Both the position numbers and the translations under genes were made by a program. Shown here piece after piece: positions 10,884-19,982 of a DNA stretch of 64,000 nucleotides. Positions within the stretch are counted from its first letter, which is position 1. Each line of letters starts with the position of its first letter. The stretch is from contig SDUX01000010.1 of the NCBI GenBank assembly GCA_008729055.1, positions 2,495,090 through 2,559,089 on the forward strand, given 5' to 3'. Below the pieces are notes generated by a model. That model searched no databases and was not told the origin of the DNA. It saw only the letters and a list, made by a program, of their open reading frames with translations. The DNA comes from Pyropia haitanensis (Eukaryota > Rhodophyta > Bangiophyceae > Bangiales > Bangiaceae).

Positions 10884-11567
10884 ATGGGCATGGGCTACAT
10901 CTTGGCCACATGGCCACGGATAACCGCGCGCAGACTTGACGCGGGGCTGGCGAGGACGTTGGTCGGCGCGCAGCCGTCCGGGGCGCGCACGCAGGGCTTG
11001 CACGCGGTGGCTGAGAAGGTTCTCGCGGAGAGGGCGCGGGACCTGTCACGGTGCCGGCGTCTGGTGCTCGCCGCGTGCATCGGTGACGCGGTGGGGAGCT
11101 TGTTGCTGGCTGCTCGCGGGCACCTGCCGACGCGGGCGGTGCAGCTGGGCGTGCACGAGGCGCTAAAGGCGCTGCTGCTCGCTTCGGGCGTCGGCGCCGC
11201 CGCGTCGCGCGCTGGGCGGGGGTGGTGGAGAACGCGACGCGGGCCGCGTCAGGGAGGGCGCCGCCGCGGCGGCGGCGTCCCCGCCGCCGTGTCGTCGCGG
11301 CTGCCGCTGCCGCCGCTGCCGCCGCTGTCGTTGCCGCGGCCGCCGCTACCGTCACTTGCGGGCACGGCCGCCGCGGCGGTCGATTTGGTCGCCGCTGCGC
11401 GTGGCGGCGGCTCCGCGGCGGTCAGCCGCGGCGGCCGCCGAGGCGCCGCCGCCCGCGGGCCGGCGCGGCCGGCCGCGGCGGCGGCAGCGGCGACGGCGGC
11501 GGCGGCAAGGGCGGCAGCGGCACGACGGCGGCGGCGTTGGTGGCGGCGACGACGGCGGCGGCGCTGA
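10884..11567 (+). CDS. Hypothetical protein, helical N-terminal part
   Basis: The first 110 residues look like real protein: alternating charged and hydrophobic residues (for example LSRCRRLVLAACIGD and VQLGVHEALKALLL) that predict amphipathic helices. They do not match a family I know. From about 11215 the frame runs into GC low complexity (poly-Pro/Leu, poly-Ala, poly-Arg), so the end at 11567 is probably not genuine. It sits at the border of the less GC-rich island and could be a remnant of a mobile-element protein. No start signal, intron or partner gene supports it further. Confidence 0.25.
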   Translation: MGMGYILATWPRITARRLDAGLARTLVGAQPSGARTQGLHAVAEKVLAERARDLSRCRRLVLAACIGDAVGSLLLAARGHLPTRAVQLGVHEALKALLLASGVGAAASRAGRGWWRTRRGPRQGGRRRGGGVPAAVSSRLPLPPLPPLSLPRPPLPSLAGTAAAAVDLVAAARGGGSAAVSRGGRRGAAARGPARPAAAAAAATAAAARAAAARRRRRWWRRRRRRR

Positions 11568-11689
11568 CAAGGGCGGGGCGGGTGGGGCAGCCGCGGGGGT
11601 GCTTCGCCTGCCCCCATTGCTGGCGTTGTAAGTTTGTTGGGGGGGGGTGGTGTGGCGGGAGGGTGATTGAGGGGTGGTGTGCTGGTGGG

Positions 11690-13055
11690 CTGGGTGGTGG
11701 TGGCGTGGCGGTGGTGGGCTGGTGGTGGCGGCGTGTGGTGACGGTGGGGTGGTGGCGGTGGGGTGGGGGCGGCAACAGACGTGGCGGAGCACTTCGGGGG
11801 GATGCCCTGTCGCGTTCTGGGAGGGTGGGAGCGGGGTGGCGGCTGTGGTGGGTGACGGGTGGAGGTTTCGGTTGTCGTGGGATGGGAAGGTGGCTGTGTT
11901 TGGGTGGCGGTGTTTAGGTGGTGATTTTTTTGGTGGTTACTTTTTTGTGTGATGGTGGTGTGGTGCCGACGGCGTGGTGGTGGTGGCGACTTTGGCGGGT
12001 GGTGTTAGCGACGGTCACGGACGTGGCGGGGTAGCTGGGGGGCTCCTCGGTCGTGTGCGTGGCCGGCGTTGAGGATGGCGGGGTGGAGGTTGCGAGGTTG
12101 TGGTGGTGGGATGGTCGCTCGCGGGGTGGTGGTTGTCGGGCGGTGGTGGTGGTGGGGTGGTGGGGGCGGCGTGGTGGTGGCGGCGACGTGGTGGTGGCGA
12201 CGGACGTGGCGGGGCACTTTGGGACGGTGCCCCGTCGCTTCCTGGGTGGTGGGGGTTGGGGGGGGGGGGGGGCACGCCGACACGCCGCCGCCTCTGCCGC
12301 CACCGCCAGCTGCTGTCATTGCTGACTCGGCCATCGCTTCTCCCGGAGCTGCCACTTGTGCCACTGCCTTTTTCTTTTTTTTTTAGCTGTTGTTTTTTTT
12401 CTTTTTGGGAGGTGGGCGCGAGGGGTGTGGGGAGCTGACCGGAGGGGGGGGGGCGGCGGTGGAGGGCGAGAGCGGAGGGGCGGCTGAGGGGAGGGGCGTG
12501 ATGGTGGCGGCGGCGGTGGCGGAGACGGCGGCAAGGTCGACGGTGTTGGCGGCGGCGGCAAGATCGACGGCGGCGGCGTTGGTGGCGGCTGCGGCAAGTG
12601 CAAGACGGCGGCGGCGGCGGCGGCGGCGGCGGCAAGGGCGGCGGTGACAGAGGCGACGACGGCAGCGGGCGGCGACAAGAACAAGACGGCGGCGGCGGCG
12701 GCGGCGGCAGCGGCAAGGGCGGCGGCGATGGCGGCGACGGCGGCAAGGGCGTCGACAAGTGCAAGATGGCGGCGGCGGCGGCGGCAGCGGCAAGGGCGGC
12801 GGCAAGTACCAGTCAGCGGCGGGGGCGGCGGGGGTTGTGTCGGCGGCAGGTTTGTGGTGGCAGGATAGCTGGGGTGCTCCCCGGCCGTGTGCGTGGCCGG
12901 CGTTGAGGATGGCGGGGTGGTGGCTGGCGGGGTGGTGGCTGGCGGGGTGGTGGTGGTGGTGGGCTGGTGGGGGCAGCGTGGTGGTGGCGGCGACGTGGTG
13001 GTGGCGACGGACGTGGCGGGCACATTGGGAGGGTGCCCCGTCGCGTCCTGGGTGG
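11690..13055. repeat. Diverged duplicated G/T-rich units with internal minisatellite
   Basis: A unit of roughly 200 bases occurs at about 12015-12255 and again at about 12850-13055. The two share long identical stretches, including a 30-plus-base block at about 12050 and about 12885 that contains GGCCGGCGTTGAGGATGGCG. A more diverged, shorter relative occupies about 11690-11830. Each ends in the same order of words (GTGGTGGCGACGG, GACGTGGCGG, GTGCCCCGTCGC). Between copies two and three, 12590-12800 is a degenerate array of GGC-rich units joined by CAAGTGCAAGA/CAAGAACAAGA words. No gene is supported. Confidence 0.75.
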
Positions 13056-13496
13056 TGCGCTGACGAAAAACAGCGAGCAGGGCGGAGCGCAGTGTCGCCC
13101 GCCACTCGCATCGGCACCTTATAAAGCGATGCGGAGGAGATGGGCAGCCGATACGATTCTACTGCAACGCAGGCGCACACGAGACACGGAAATCCCATGG
13201 TCACGTGTGCTGTAGTTCTCGGTCTCGCGACTTGGCGCCTATCGAAGCCCCGTCGGCGGATGGCGCATCGAAACGCCGTATCGACTCTAGCCCGAGACCC
13301 AACGCTGATGCGCCATCGAAGCCGACGCGGTTTGCAGCATTCGATGGGGAAAACAAAGTTGTTGACGATGGCCTCGGCTGATTTGCAGGTACCCAGCGGA
13401 ATGCAACAATGGCCAATCTCCGCGGTCCCCGCGGGCGGAGCGCAGGTTCCTCAGCGGGGAGCGCGAGCCCCCTCCACCGCCCGTGCGGCAGCTGGG

Positions 13497-13536
13497 GGAT
13501 TGTAGCGTCAGCAGCTGCTGACGCTGCGATCCCCGC
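13497..13536. repeat. 40-bp inverted repeat (hairpin)
   Basis: GGGGATTGTAGCGTCAGCAG is followed immediately by its near-perfect reverse complement (18 of 20 positions pair, no loop). It lies about 290 bases upstream of the plastid-type gene at 13824. Confidence 0.8.
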
Positions 13537-13823
13537 GCCTGCAATCGGGACCGAGAGTGCCTGGCCACCCGCGGGATCGGGGGCAGGCGGGGGGGGAGGC
13601 GGGTGTGCTCGCTAAAGGGTCCGCCACCAGCCGCCCGCGTGCTCGCACAGCCACGCCATCCCCCTGAGCGTGTCTGATCTTTTCCGCACCTCGCGCTTGC
13701 CAACCACTCCAACCCGTTCGTGTCGCCCGGCTCTGTTCTCCTCAACGAGCCCCGCATCTGCCACACACACCAGCCCATCTCCCCCACCTCCCACCTCTTC
13801 CCGCTTCCCTACCTCCTTTTACC

Positions 13824-14240
13824 ATGGCGTTTACCACCCCCTTTACCGGTGCCTCCGTGGCCACCCGCCGCGCCGCGCCGCGGTCGGCCGCGTGCCGCAC
13901 CCCCCCGACGGCGGCGGCGGCGTCGCCGTCGGCAGCGGCGGCGGCCGCCGTCGCGGCGGCCCTGCTCCTCGTCGGCACCACCACCACGGCGCCGGACGCG
14001 GCGGCCGCGGCGGGTCCGCCCGTCAAGAGCCCCACCATCCAGTCGTCGGTGCCGTTGCCCGCGGCGCGCGAGTTCCCGCGCGGCAACACGCTTGCCGAGA
14101 ACTTTGGCTCGCCGACGGTGACGTCCAAGGGCCAGATCATTGGCGGTGTGACGCCGACGGGCAGCACGACGGGGGCGGCCAAGGCGATCACGGACAAGAC
14201 GCCGGGGGTGGGCGCCATCAACCCGGGGCAGAAGAAGTAA
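13824..14240 (+). CDS. Small thylakoid-lumen-type protein of unknown family
   Basis: 138 aa, intronless, with a good start context (ACC ATG G) after a C/T-rich leader. The N-terminus MAFTTPFTGASVATRRAA has the early phenylalanine and Ser/Thr/Arg content of a red-algal plastid transit peptide. A second hydrophobic segment follows (VAAALLLVG, about residues 44-52) with an Ala-rich stretch ending in AAAAAG, a plausible thylakoid processing site at about residues 60-62. The mature part (about 75 aa) is hydrophilic, rich in Gly/Thr/Pro/Lys, lacks cysteine and ends GAINPGQKK. The bipartite signal implies import into the thylakoid lumen; an extrinsic photosystem subunit is possible, but it does not match PsbO, PsbU, PsbV or PsbQ' as I know them. 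Unlike its neighbours it contains no homopolymer interruptions. Confidence 0.75.
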   Translation: MAFTTPFTGASVATRRAAPRSAACRTPPTAAAASPSAAAAAAVAAALLLVGTTTTAPDAAAAAGPPVKSPTIQSSVPLPAAREFPRGNTLAENFGSPTVTSKGQIIGGVTPTGSTTGAAKAITDKTPGVGAINPGQKK

Positions 14241-14723
14241 ATGCTCGGGTGTGGATTATGGCCTTGCGAGTTGTACAGGGAGCGGGGTGGGGGGTGTGGG
14301 GGTGGCGCGGTGGTAGGGGGGAGTCTTGAGACGGGCGGGTGGGGAGGCTGGACTGGAGGACCGATCAAAAGTTGGCATGGCCCACGTTGCGTGGCGGAGC
14401 ATGCTGCATTTCTTGTGCCCTGCTGGCCCTGCGTGCCGTCGACGGCCCGTCATCATCAGGTTGCGCCGGGCGCTGAAGTGCGCGCTGTGCTGTCAGTTCT
14501 CGCGCCGTATGGCGGCACGAAGAGGGGTTTCGCGGCGAGAAGAGCGCCTCACCCCTTCCCGCCGCAGTCACAAACAGCCGTGGTCCACATGTAGCATGTT
14601 GGTATCCCGGTGTCAGAGACAAGACCCACATGGTCCATTGGCTCTGCCGTGTGCTGCAGCGCCTGGGACACCGCCAACACCCGCCGCACCGCTCTGACTG
14701 AGGCAAAAACAGCCCTACCCACC
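14241..14723. other. Convergent 3' intergenic region
   Basis: Lies between the 3' ends of the lumen-type protein and the OCIA-like gene. Mixed composition; nothing recognisable as a gene or RNA. Confidence 0.4.
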
Positions 14724-15841
14724 CTACGCCGCCTTGCGGCGCAGCCGCCTAGCCCGCCGGGTGCCCCCCCCTCGCCCGCTCCATCCGCCGCCGCAGCCGC
14801 TCCCGCGCGCGGCGCTGGCCCGGAGAGAGGCCGTCCCCCCCCCCCCCCCCCCCCACTCCCCCCCGTCTCCCTCTTCCGCCCAACCACCCGCTGCCGCGCC
14901 GCCGCCGCCATCCCCACCCCCACGGCCGGCCGCCGCGGCAAAGTCAAACGCGCCCGCCGCCATGGCGCCCACCTCCCCCACCGGCTCCTCCGCCCACCCG
15001 CCGCGGTCCTCGTCGGTCACAGCGGCGGCAGCCGCCGCCGGTGCCGCCGCGTCCAGCGGCTCCTCCACGCCGCCGCCGCCGCGGCGGCGCCGGCGGTCGC
15101 GCACCGCCGCCGCCGCGCGGTCGGCCGCCGCCTCGGCCGCGGCGCTCACCGCCCACACGTCCCGCCCACCCCCCGGGGCGGCCTCTGGCGGCCGCGGCGG
15201 CGTCGAGACGACTATCTTGGCGCGCTCCCCCTCCGCCGCCGCGGGTGTAGCCCCCCCCCCCGCCGCCGCCACCCGCGGGGGCCCCCCCACCAGCGGGTAC
15301 ACCCCCCCCGCCCCGTCCCCCGACGCCGCCTCGGCGGCGGCGGCGCGGTCAGCCATGGCCGCCACCACCGCCGGCGGTGCGTGGGCGGCGAGCCAGGCGC
15401 CCCCCCCCCCTCCGCCTCCCTCCCCCAGCCAGCCGGCGCCCCCCGCCGCCACCGCCGCGGCGCGCACCTCATTGGCGAGCGGCGACGTCTCGTCGAGGGC
15501 GGCGAGCCGCTCCGCGGCGCCGGCCGCGCCGGAGCGCGCCACCTCGGCGACGCCCGCGCCGGCGGCGGCGAGCGCACCCATATTGATGACGGCGCGGACG
15601 GCCAGTGGCGGCGCCAGCCGCCGCCGCAGCGCGACTGCGGTTGCGAGCGGCACGCCCACCGCGGCGAGGAGGGCGGGGAGGGGGCTGCGGGGGGGGCGCA
15701 CCGCCGCCGCCTCGGTGGGGGTGGGGGTGTAGCGGGCGGCGCGGGCGGCCGCAAAGGCGGCGGTGGCAACGTCGGCCGACGTGAGGGGGGGGGGGGGGCG
15801 GACGGGTCGCCGGGCGGGGCGGGAACAGGCGCGGGTGCCAT
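14724..15841 (-). CDS. OCIA-domain-like membrane protein
   Basis: The likely start is the ATG at 15839-15841 (MAPAPVPAPPGDPS...), after which a run of 14 G at 15785-15798 (C in the coding sense) displaces the frame. The following part reads LTSADVATAAFAAARAARY, then two hydrophobic helices (PLPALLAAVGVPLATAVAL and AVINMGALAAAGAGVAEV), then ERLAALDETSPLANEVR. This order, two membrane-type helices followed by a basic stretch and an L-x(4)-SPLA-x(2)-R motif, is the OCIA domain layout (OCIAD1/OCIAD2, mitochondrial or endosomal membrane proteins in animals). The distal 200 residues are disordered Ala/Gly/Pro/Glu-rich, and their end is uncertain because of C-runs at 14836-14852. Divergent from adenosine kinase. 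Confidence 0.45.
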
Positions 15842-16431
15842 CGTCGCCGCCCGCCGCGGACAACGGACGGGGTCGGGCAGGGCGGAGCAAAGAGGGTAGA
15901 GCGAGTGGACAGATGTAGAGAGGCAACGACGGGCGCCGGCACAGCAGAGACGCCGCCGTGAGGCGCGTGGATGACGGCGCCCGCCTGCAAGAAGAGACGC
16001 CTTTGACTTGGCAGGCGGTTGTGGTTCCACAATCGCTCGTCCTTTTCGTTGACACGATAGAACTCTCTATACTTGATCAGTGCAATTTGCTGACCGCTGC
16101 ACAGTGCACGCGGCGTCATCACGTATTGATCTGTGCTCGCAAGCCACAGATTCGGGGGAGTTGGAGTGTAAGCACCCCGATCAATGCGGACGCCACGGGC
16201 ACTGGTGGGCGGCCGACGGCAGGCCTGGCTCAATGGCCCTACGCCGCCTGTTCCAATGGACTGTCGGGGCCTCTGCTATCTGGTGCACCGCCGCCGTCGT
16301 CTGTGCCTACCCGCCGTCGCCAGTCCTGCTCCCACGGCCCCCTCCTTCCGCCAACCACGCGCCCCTACCCCTCCCCCCCTGTCTTCTGACCTGTGCCTGT
16401 GTCCCCAAGCCTGGTGTTTACCCTCGCAACG
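15842..16431. promoter_or_regulatory. Divergent intergenic region, OCIA-like / adenosine kinase
   Basis: 590 bases between two divergent starts, with an AT-richer centre (about 16020-16180), so it probably holds both promoters. A CCAAT pentamer is at 16253-16257, about 175 bases before the ADK start. The last 120 bases before that start are pyrimidine-rich. No convincing TATA element. Confidence 0.45.
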
Positions 16432-17535
16432 ATGGCGGCTGCCAATGGATCCGCGCCCGCCGCTGTGGAGGAGGGGGCGCTGCTCGGCCTGGGCAACCCG
16501 CTGCTCGACATGACGGCGACGGTTTCGTCCGAGGTGCTGAGCGAGTACAAGCTCGAGGCGAACAACGCCATCCTGGCCGAGGACTCGCACCTGCCCCTGT
16601 ACGCCAAGCTGCGCGATGAGTACGGCGCGTCCTACACGGCGGGCGGGGCCACCCAGAACGCCGTCCGCGTCGCGCAGTGGATGCTGGGCTCGCCAGGCGC
16701 CACGGGCTTCATTGGCGCCGTCGGTACCGACGACTTTGCCGACAAGATGGCTGCCTCGGCCACCGGCGATGGCGTCAAGGTGGCCTACTACACGGGCGGC
16801 GGGCAGCCGACGGGCACGTGCGCGGTGCTGGTCACGGACGGCGGCGCCGCGCGGTCGCTGGTGGCGAACCTCTCGGCGGCCAACACGTACAAGGTGGAGC
16901 ACGTCAAGGAGAAGAGCCAGTGGGCGATGGTGGTCAGGGCGCGCGTCTTTTACATTGCCGGCTTCTTCCTCACCGTCTCCCCCGAGACGGTGCAGACCAT
17001 TGGCGCGTACGCCCTCGAGACGGGAAAGACGCTGGCCATGAACCTGTCGGCGCCCTTCCTGCTCGAGGTGCCCCCCTTCCTGGCCGCCATGAAGGCCGCG
17101 CTCCCGTACGTCGACGTCTACTTTGGCAACGAGGCCGAGGCGGCGGTGCTGGCCAAGGCGATGGACTGGGACACGACCGACGTGGAGGAGATTGCGATCA
17201 AGCTGGCGCGGGCGGACAAGGCGTCGCCGCGGCCACGGACGGTCGTCTTTACGCAGGGCGCCGACGCGACGATCGTTGCGGTGGGGGAGCGGGACCGCCT
17301 GTGGTCGGTCGAGCGGTTTGGCATCATCCCGTGCGCGCCGTCGGAGCTGGTGGACACCAACGGCGCCGGCGACGCGTTTGCGGGCGGCTTCCTGTCGGGC
17401 ATGACGGCCGGCGTGCCGCTGGTCGAGTGCGTCGCGCGGGGCAACTACGCGGCCAACGTGGTCATCAAGCGGTCGGGGTGCACGATGCCGGCCAAGAATG
17501 AGTTCTCGTTCCGTGGCACCTCGTGCCGGTACTAG
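16432..17535 (+). CDS. ADK: Adenosine kinase
   Basis: Phosphorylates adenosine to AMP with ATP (purine salvage; it also clears adenosine from the methyl cycle). 367 aa from the ATG at 16432; an in-frame ATG at 16393 would add 13 residues that are absent from the family. PfkB/ribokinase fold: the N-terminal sugar-binding block LLGLGNPLLDMTATV, then GGATQNAVRVAQWML, FIGAVGTDDFADKM and the lid region GQPTGTCAVLVTDGGARSLV-like sequence. ADK-specific NEAEAAVLAKAMDWDT precedes the catalytic signature DTNGAGDAFAGGFLSG, whose second Asp is the general base. The C-terminus is RSGCTMPAKNEF. Complete, intronless and not frameshifted; cytosolic, with no targeting peptide. A TGTAA pentamer about 60 bases after the stop could be a poly(A) signal. 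Confidence 0.97.
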   Translation: MAAANGSAPAAVEEGALLGLGNPLLDMTATVSSEVLSEYKLEANNAILAEDSHLPLYAKLRDEYGASYTAGGATQNAVRVAQWMLGSPGATGFIGAVGTDDFADKMAASATGDGVKVAYYTGGGQPTGTCAVLVTDGGAARSLVANLSAANTYKVEHVKEKSQWAMVVRARVFYIAGFFLTVSPETVQTIGAYALETGKTLAMNLSAPFLLEVPPFLAAMKAALPYVDVYFGNEAEAAVLAKAMDWDTTDVEEIAIKLARADKASPRPRTVVFTQGADATIVAVGERDRLWSVERFGIIPCAPSELVDTNGAGDAFAGGFLSGMTAGVPLVECVARGNYAANVVIKRSGCTMPAKNEFSFRGTSCRY

Positions 17536-18171
17536 GACGGCGTACACGGCGCAGCGCAGGCTAAACCGGGACCACGGATTTCTTGCATTTTTGGTGTAAT
17601 CCGGGGATGCAACGATTTGAGACCCCCCAGCATCACATGTTCCGCCCACGTTTACCGTGATTTCTCATAGCATGCGCTTCAGGAGTAGGTTCCGTATGAG
17701 TACCGGGGAGAACCGTTACACCAAAAGAAGCGCCGTTCTTGGGGCTACGCTGTCGCACGTCGGGAACAAGCGTTATTATAACGGAGCGCTGTGTACAACG
17801 GATCGAAAAAAACTGCTGCGGAGAACAGCATTTTTAGACAACGCTTGTCGCGTTTTGCTCAAGAGCTATCAAGGCCGCTCCGGGAAGACGGCCGTGCAGC
17901 CAGAATATCTCCCGTTGTCGAGTCAGTCAATACACCTGCACATGAAGGTGGGGAATAACAAAAAAATTGGTGCTTCCCTCTTGCCGCCTTTCTCTCGTAC
18001 GACAACGTGCTCACGGCCGACGCGTGCCGCTCTCCCGCCGTGCGGGTGTCCTCGTTCCGCCCACGGCGACCAAAACGACCCCTCCCGAGGAAGTGCAGAC
18101 GCGTGCCCCCCTTCGTGCGGCTGCGACCGCCAACCCCCAGGCTACTCGCGCCGCCACCGCTGCTGCCGGCC
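17536..18171. other. Less GC-rich intergenic stretch
   Basis: About 17560-18000 is near-balanced in composition and carries only short frames. The part after 18000 is GC-rich and runs into the PRL1-like fragment. No other part of a WD40 protein can be found in it. Confidence 0.4.
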
Positions 18172-18273
18172 GAGGCGGACAAGACGATCAAGGTGTGGAA
18201 CGCGGTGGATGGCGCGACGAAGGCCGACTACTCGCTCAACTGGGCGCGCGACCTCAATCCCAAGCGGGACTAG
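18172..18273 (+). pseudogene. Stranded C-terminal fragment of PRL1/PLRG1-type WD40 splicing factor
   Basis: Thirty-three codons and a TAG read EADKTIKVWNAVDGATKAD... ending RDLNPKRD. The start matches the last WD40 strand of PRL1/PLRG1 (Prp46 in yeast), where EADKTIK is followed by a short W-, AT- and basic-rich tail and the stop codon. PRL1 belongs to the NineTeen complex of the spliceosome. Upstream in the same frame (to 18007) there is no further WD40 sequence, and adenosine kinase ends only 640 bases away, so the rest of the gene is missing. Either this is a lone last exon left by a rearrangement or retrocopy truncation, or the preceding exons were lost in assembly. A distant resemblance to other WD40 ends cannot be excluded. 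Confidence 0.4.
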
Positions 18274-19193
18274 CTCGCCGCGCGACGAGCGGCGGCGGCC
18301 GCCGCGGCGGCAGACCCCGCCTCGCGGTCCGCCGCGGCCGCCGCCCGCCCGTTGGCGAATGCGACTGCGGCGGCGACTGCGTGGATGTGGGTACGCGCAT
18401 GACAGAGGGGTTCGTTCTCAACGCTGCGCTCTCCAAGTCAACCGAGAGTTTTCATTGGACACCGTCCGACAAACCGGCTGAATCAAACGCGGGAGATTTT
18501 TTGTTCTGGACGACAAGACTGCTTGACTTTTGCACCAGTGCAAGAATCGTGCTTTGAGCAGCAAACTCTTGGCAAATTTCTTGCTGCCAACAGGGGTCGA
18601 GCACCGTTGCCGTGCAAGCAAGAATCGTGATGATCGGCTCCGACCCCTCTTGCACGTGGTCCCGGTTTAGCACCCACTGCGCGGGTGCTGCTGGCTGCGG
18701 CGCGCTGTGCGCGTCGCGCGCGCGCGTTCCACGATTTTTCCGCCAGAGGCACTGTCCCATACCTTCGGTGCGTGGCAATGCGCGCACACCCTTTCCTGTA
18801 GGCGGCTCGTGTCCTCGACGATGAGATGTACGAAAACGCCACAGAAAGGTTTCGACAAGGCGCCTGGCCAGCCCCAGCGCAGACGCCACCCACCCCGGGG
18901 CACCACTAGGCCCACACTTGACAGTCTGGACAGCCCAGCCCAATCAGACAGAGAATAGGCTGCCGATACCACACCCTCTGATCACCACAGCAGGGCAGCC
19001 GTGACATGCCGCACACTCCCGTCTGGCCCCCCAGAACAACCCCAACAGCCCAAAGAGCTGTGCCAGAGCGCTCACTGGTCGGCCGCACAGGAGCTCGACG
19101 CCCGGCCGCCTGCGCACCCCCCTTCCCCGAACCCCCTCAACCACCGCACCGCACGCCGCTCCCCCCACACCAGCGCCACCGCCCGCCCCCCCC
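18274..19193. other. Intergenic with dispersed-repeat copy
   Basis: Less GC-rich than its flanks. It contains a direct repeat of GCAAGAATCGTG (about 18540 and 18615) and, at about 18665-18690 on the minus strand, one copy of a 26-base word also found near 51861 and 53020. No gene recognised. Confidence 0.4.
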
Positions 19194-19630
19194 TCAGAGG
19201 GTGCCGCCTAGGTACTTGGTCTTTTGCTCGCGCTGCTTGCGCCGCCGCGCGGCGAGCTCCTCGGTCACCGCGTCGACTTCCTTTTGGGACATGGGCTTCC
19301 CCGCCGCCGCGGCCGCCGCGACCGCCGCCTCGACGGTGTCGTCGTCCAACTCCCCTTCCGCGTCCATCACCCGGCTGATAATGTCCGCGAGGCTGCCCGC
19401 CGCCGCGGGCGTGGCGCCGCCCGTGGCGGCGGCCGCCGCGGCCGCGGCGGCCGCCGCCGCGGCCGCACCGGCAGCCAGGCGGAGGAAGCGGCCACGGCCA
19501 ACGGTGGCGGCGGGCGGCGGCGAAGGGGGGGGGGGGGGGGGGGGCCCATCACGGTGGGGGCGGCGCCCGCCCGGCCGCGGGCGGGCGCGGCGACGCCGAG
19601 CAGCGGCAGCGCACCGGCCACAAACGCCAT
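19194..19630 (-). CDS. Small plastid-type protein of unknown family
   Basis: Start ATG at 19628-19630, stop TGA at 19194-19196. The span is 437 bases, so the frame must shift once, at the run of 20 G (C in sense) at 19525-19544. The N-terminus MAFVAGALPLLGVAAPARGR has the early phenylalanine of red-algal transit peptides; TVMG near residue 28 resembles a stromal processing site. After the proline run comes VGRGRFLRLAAG, a 15-20-residue Ala helix that could be a thylakoid or membrane segment, and then an acidic soluble part (ADIISRVMDAEGELDDDTVE) ending in a basic helix and TKYLGGTL. A plastid location is likely and the function unknown. About 145 aa once repaired. Confidence 0.6.
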
Positions 19631-19854
19631 CGCGGCGGGCGACGCGGCGTGGGGAGGGGGCGGGCGGCCTGGCAGAAAACGCCGACCTGCGGGCGGACGA
19701 GGCGACGGGAGAGAGAGGTAAGAGGGCAGGGGTGGGAGGAGAGAGGGGCAGACAGGAGAAGAGGGGGCGGGGGGGGGGGGAGCGACGGGGGCAGGGGCGG
19801 CCACCGTGGCGCGTGGCGACGGTGCGTGAGCAGAGGGTGGCGGGACACACCCAG

Positions 19855-19982
19855 CCGCGGCGCGGGCGGCAACACTCTCGACGCGCGGCGCGGGCGGCAA
19901 CACTCTCGACGCGCGGCGCGGGCGGCCACACTCTCGACACGCGGCGCGGGCGGCCACACTCTCGACGCGCGGCGCGGGCGGG
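19855..19982. repeat. 28-bp minisatellite, about 4.5 copies
   Basis: The unit contains GCGCGGGCGGC(A/C)ACACTCTC and repeats head to tail with only an A/C difference and one G/A change. There are no spacers, so it is not a CRISPR array. It lies about 225 bases upstream of the start of the plastid-type gene at 19630. Confidence 0.9.

Noticed and set aside
16393..16431. Earlier ATG for adenosine kinase
   Set aside because: It would add 13 residues absent from the family; the ATG at 16432 begins the usual short Ala-rich N-terminus.
19855..19982. Possible CRISPR array
   Set aside because: The repeats are contiguous without unique spacers and the genome is eukaryotic.
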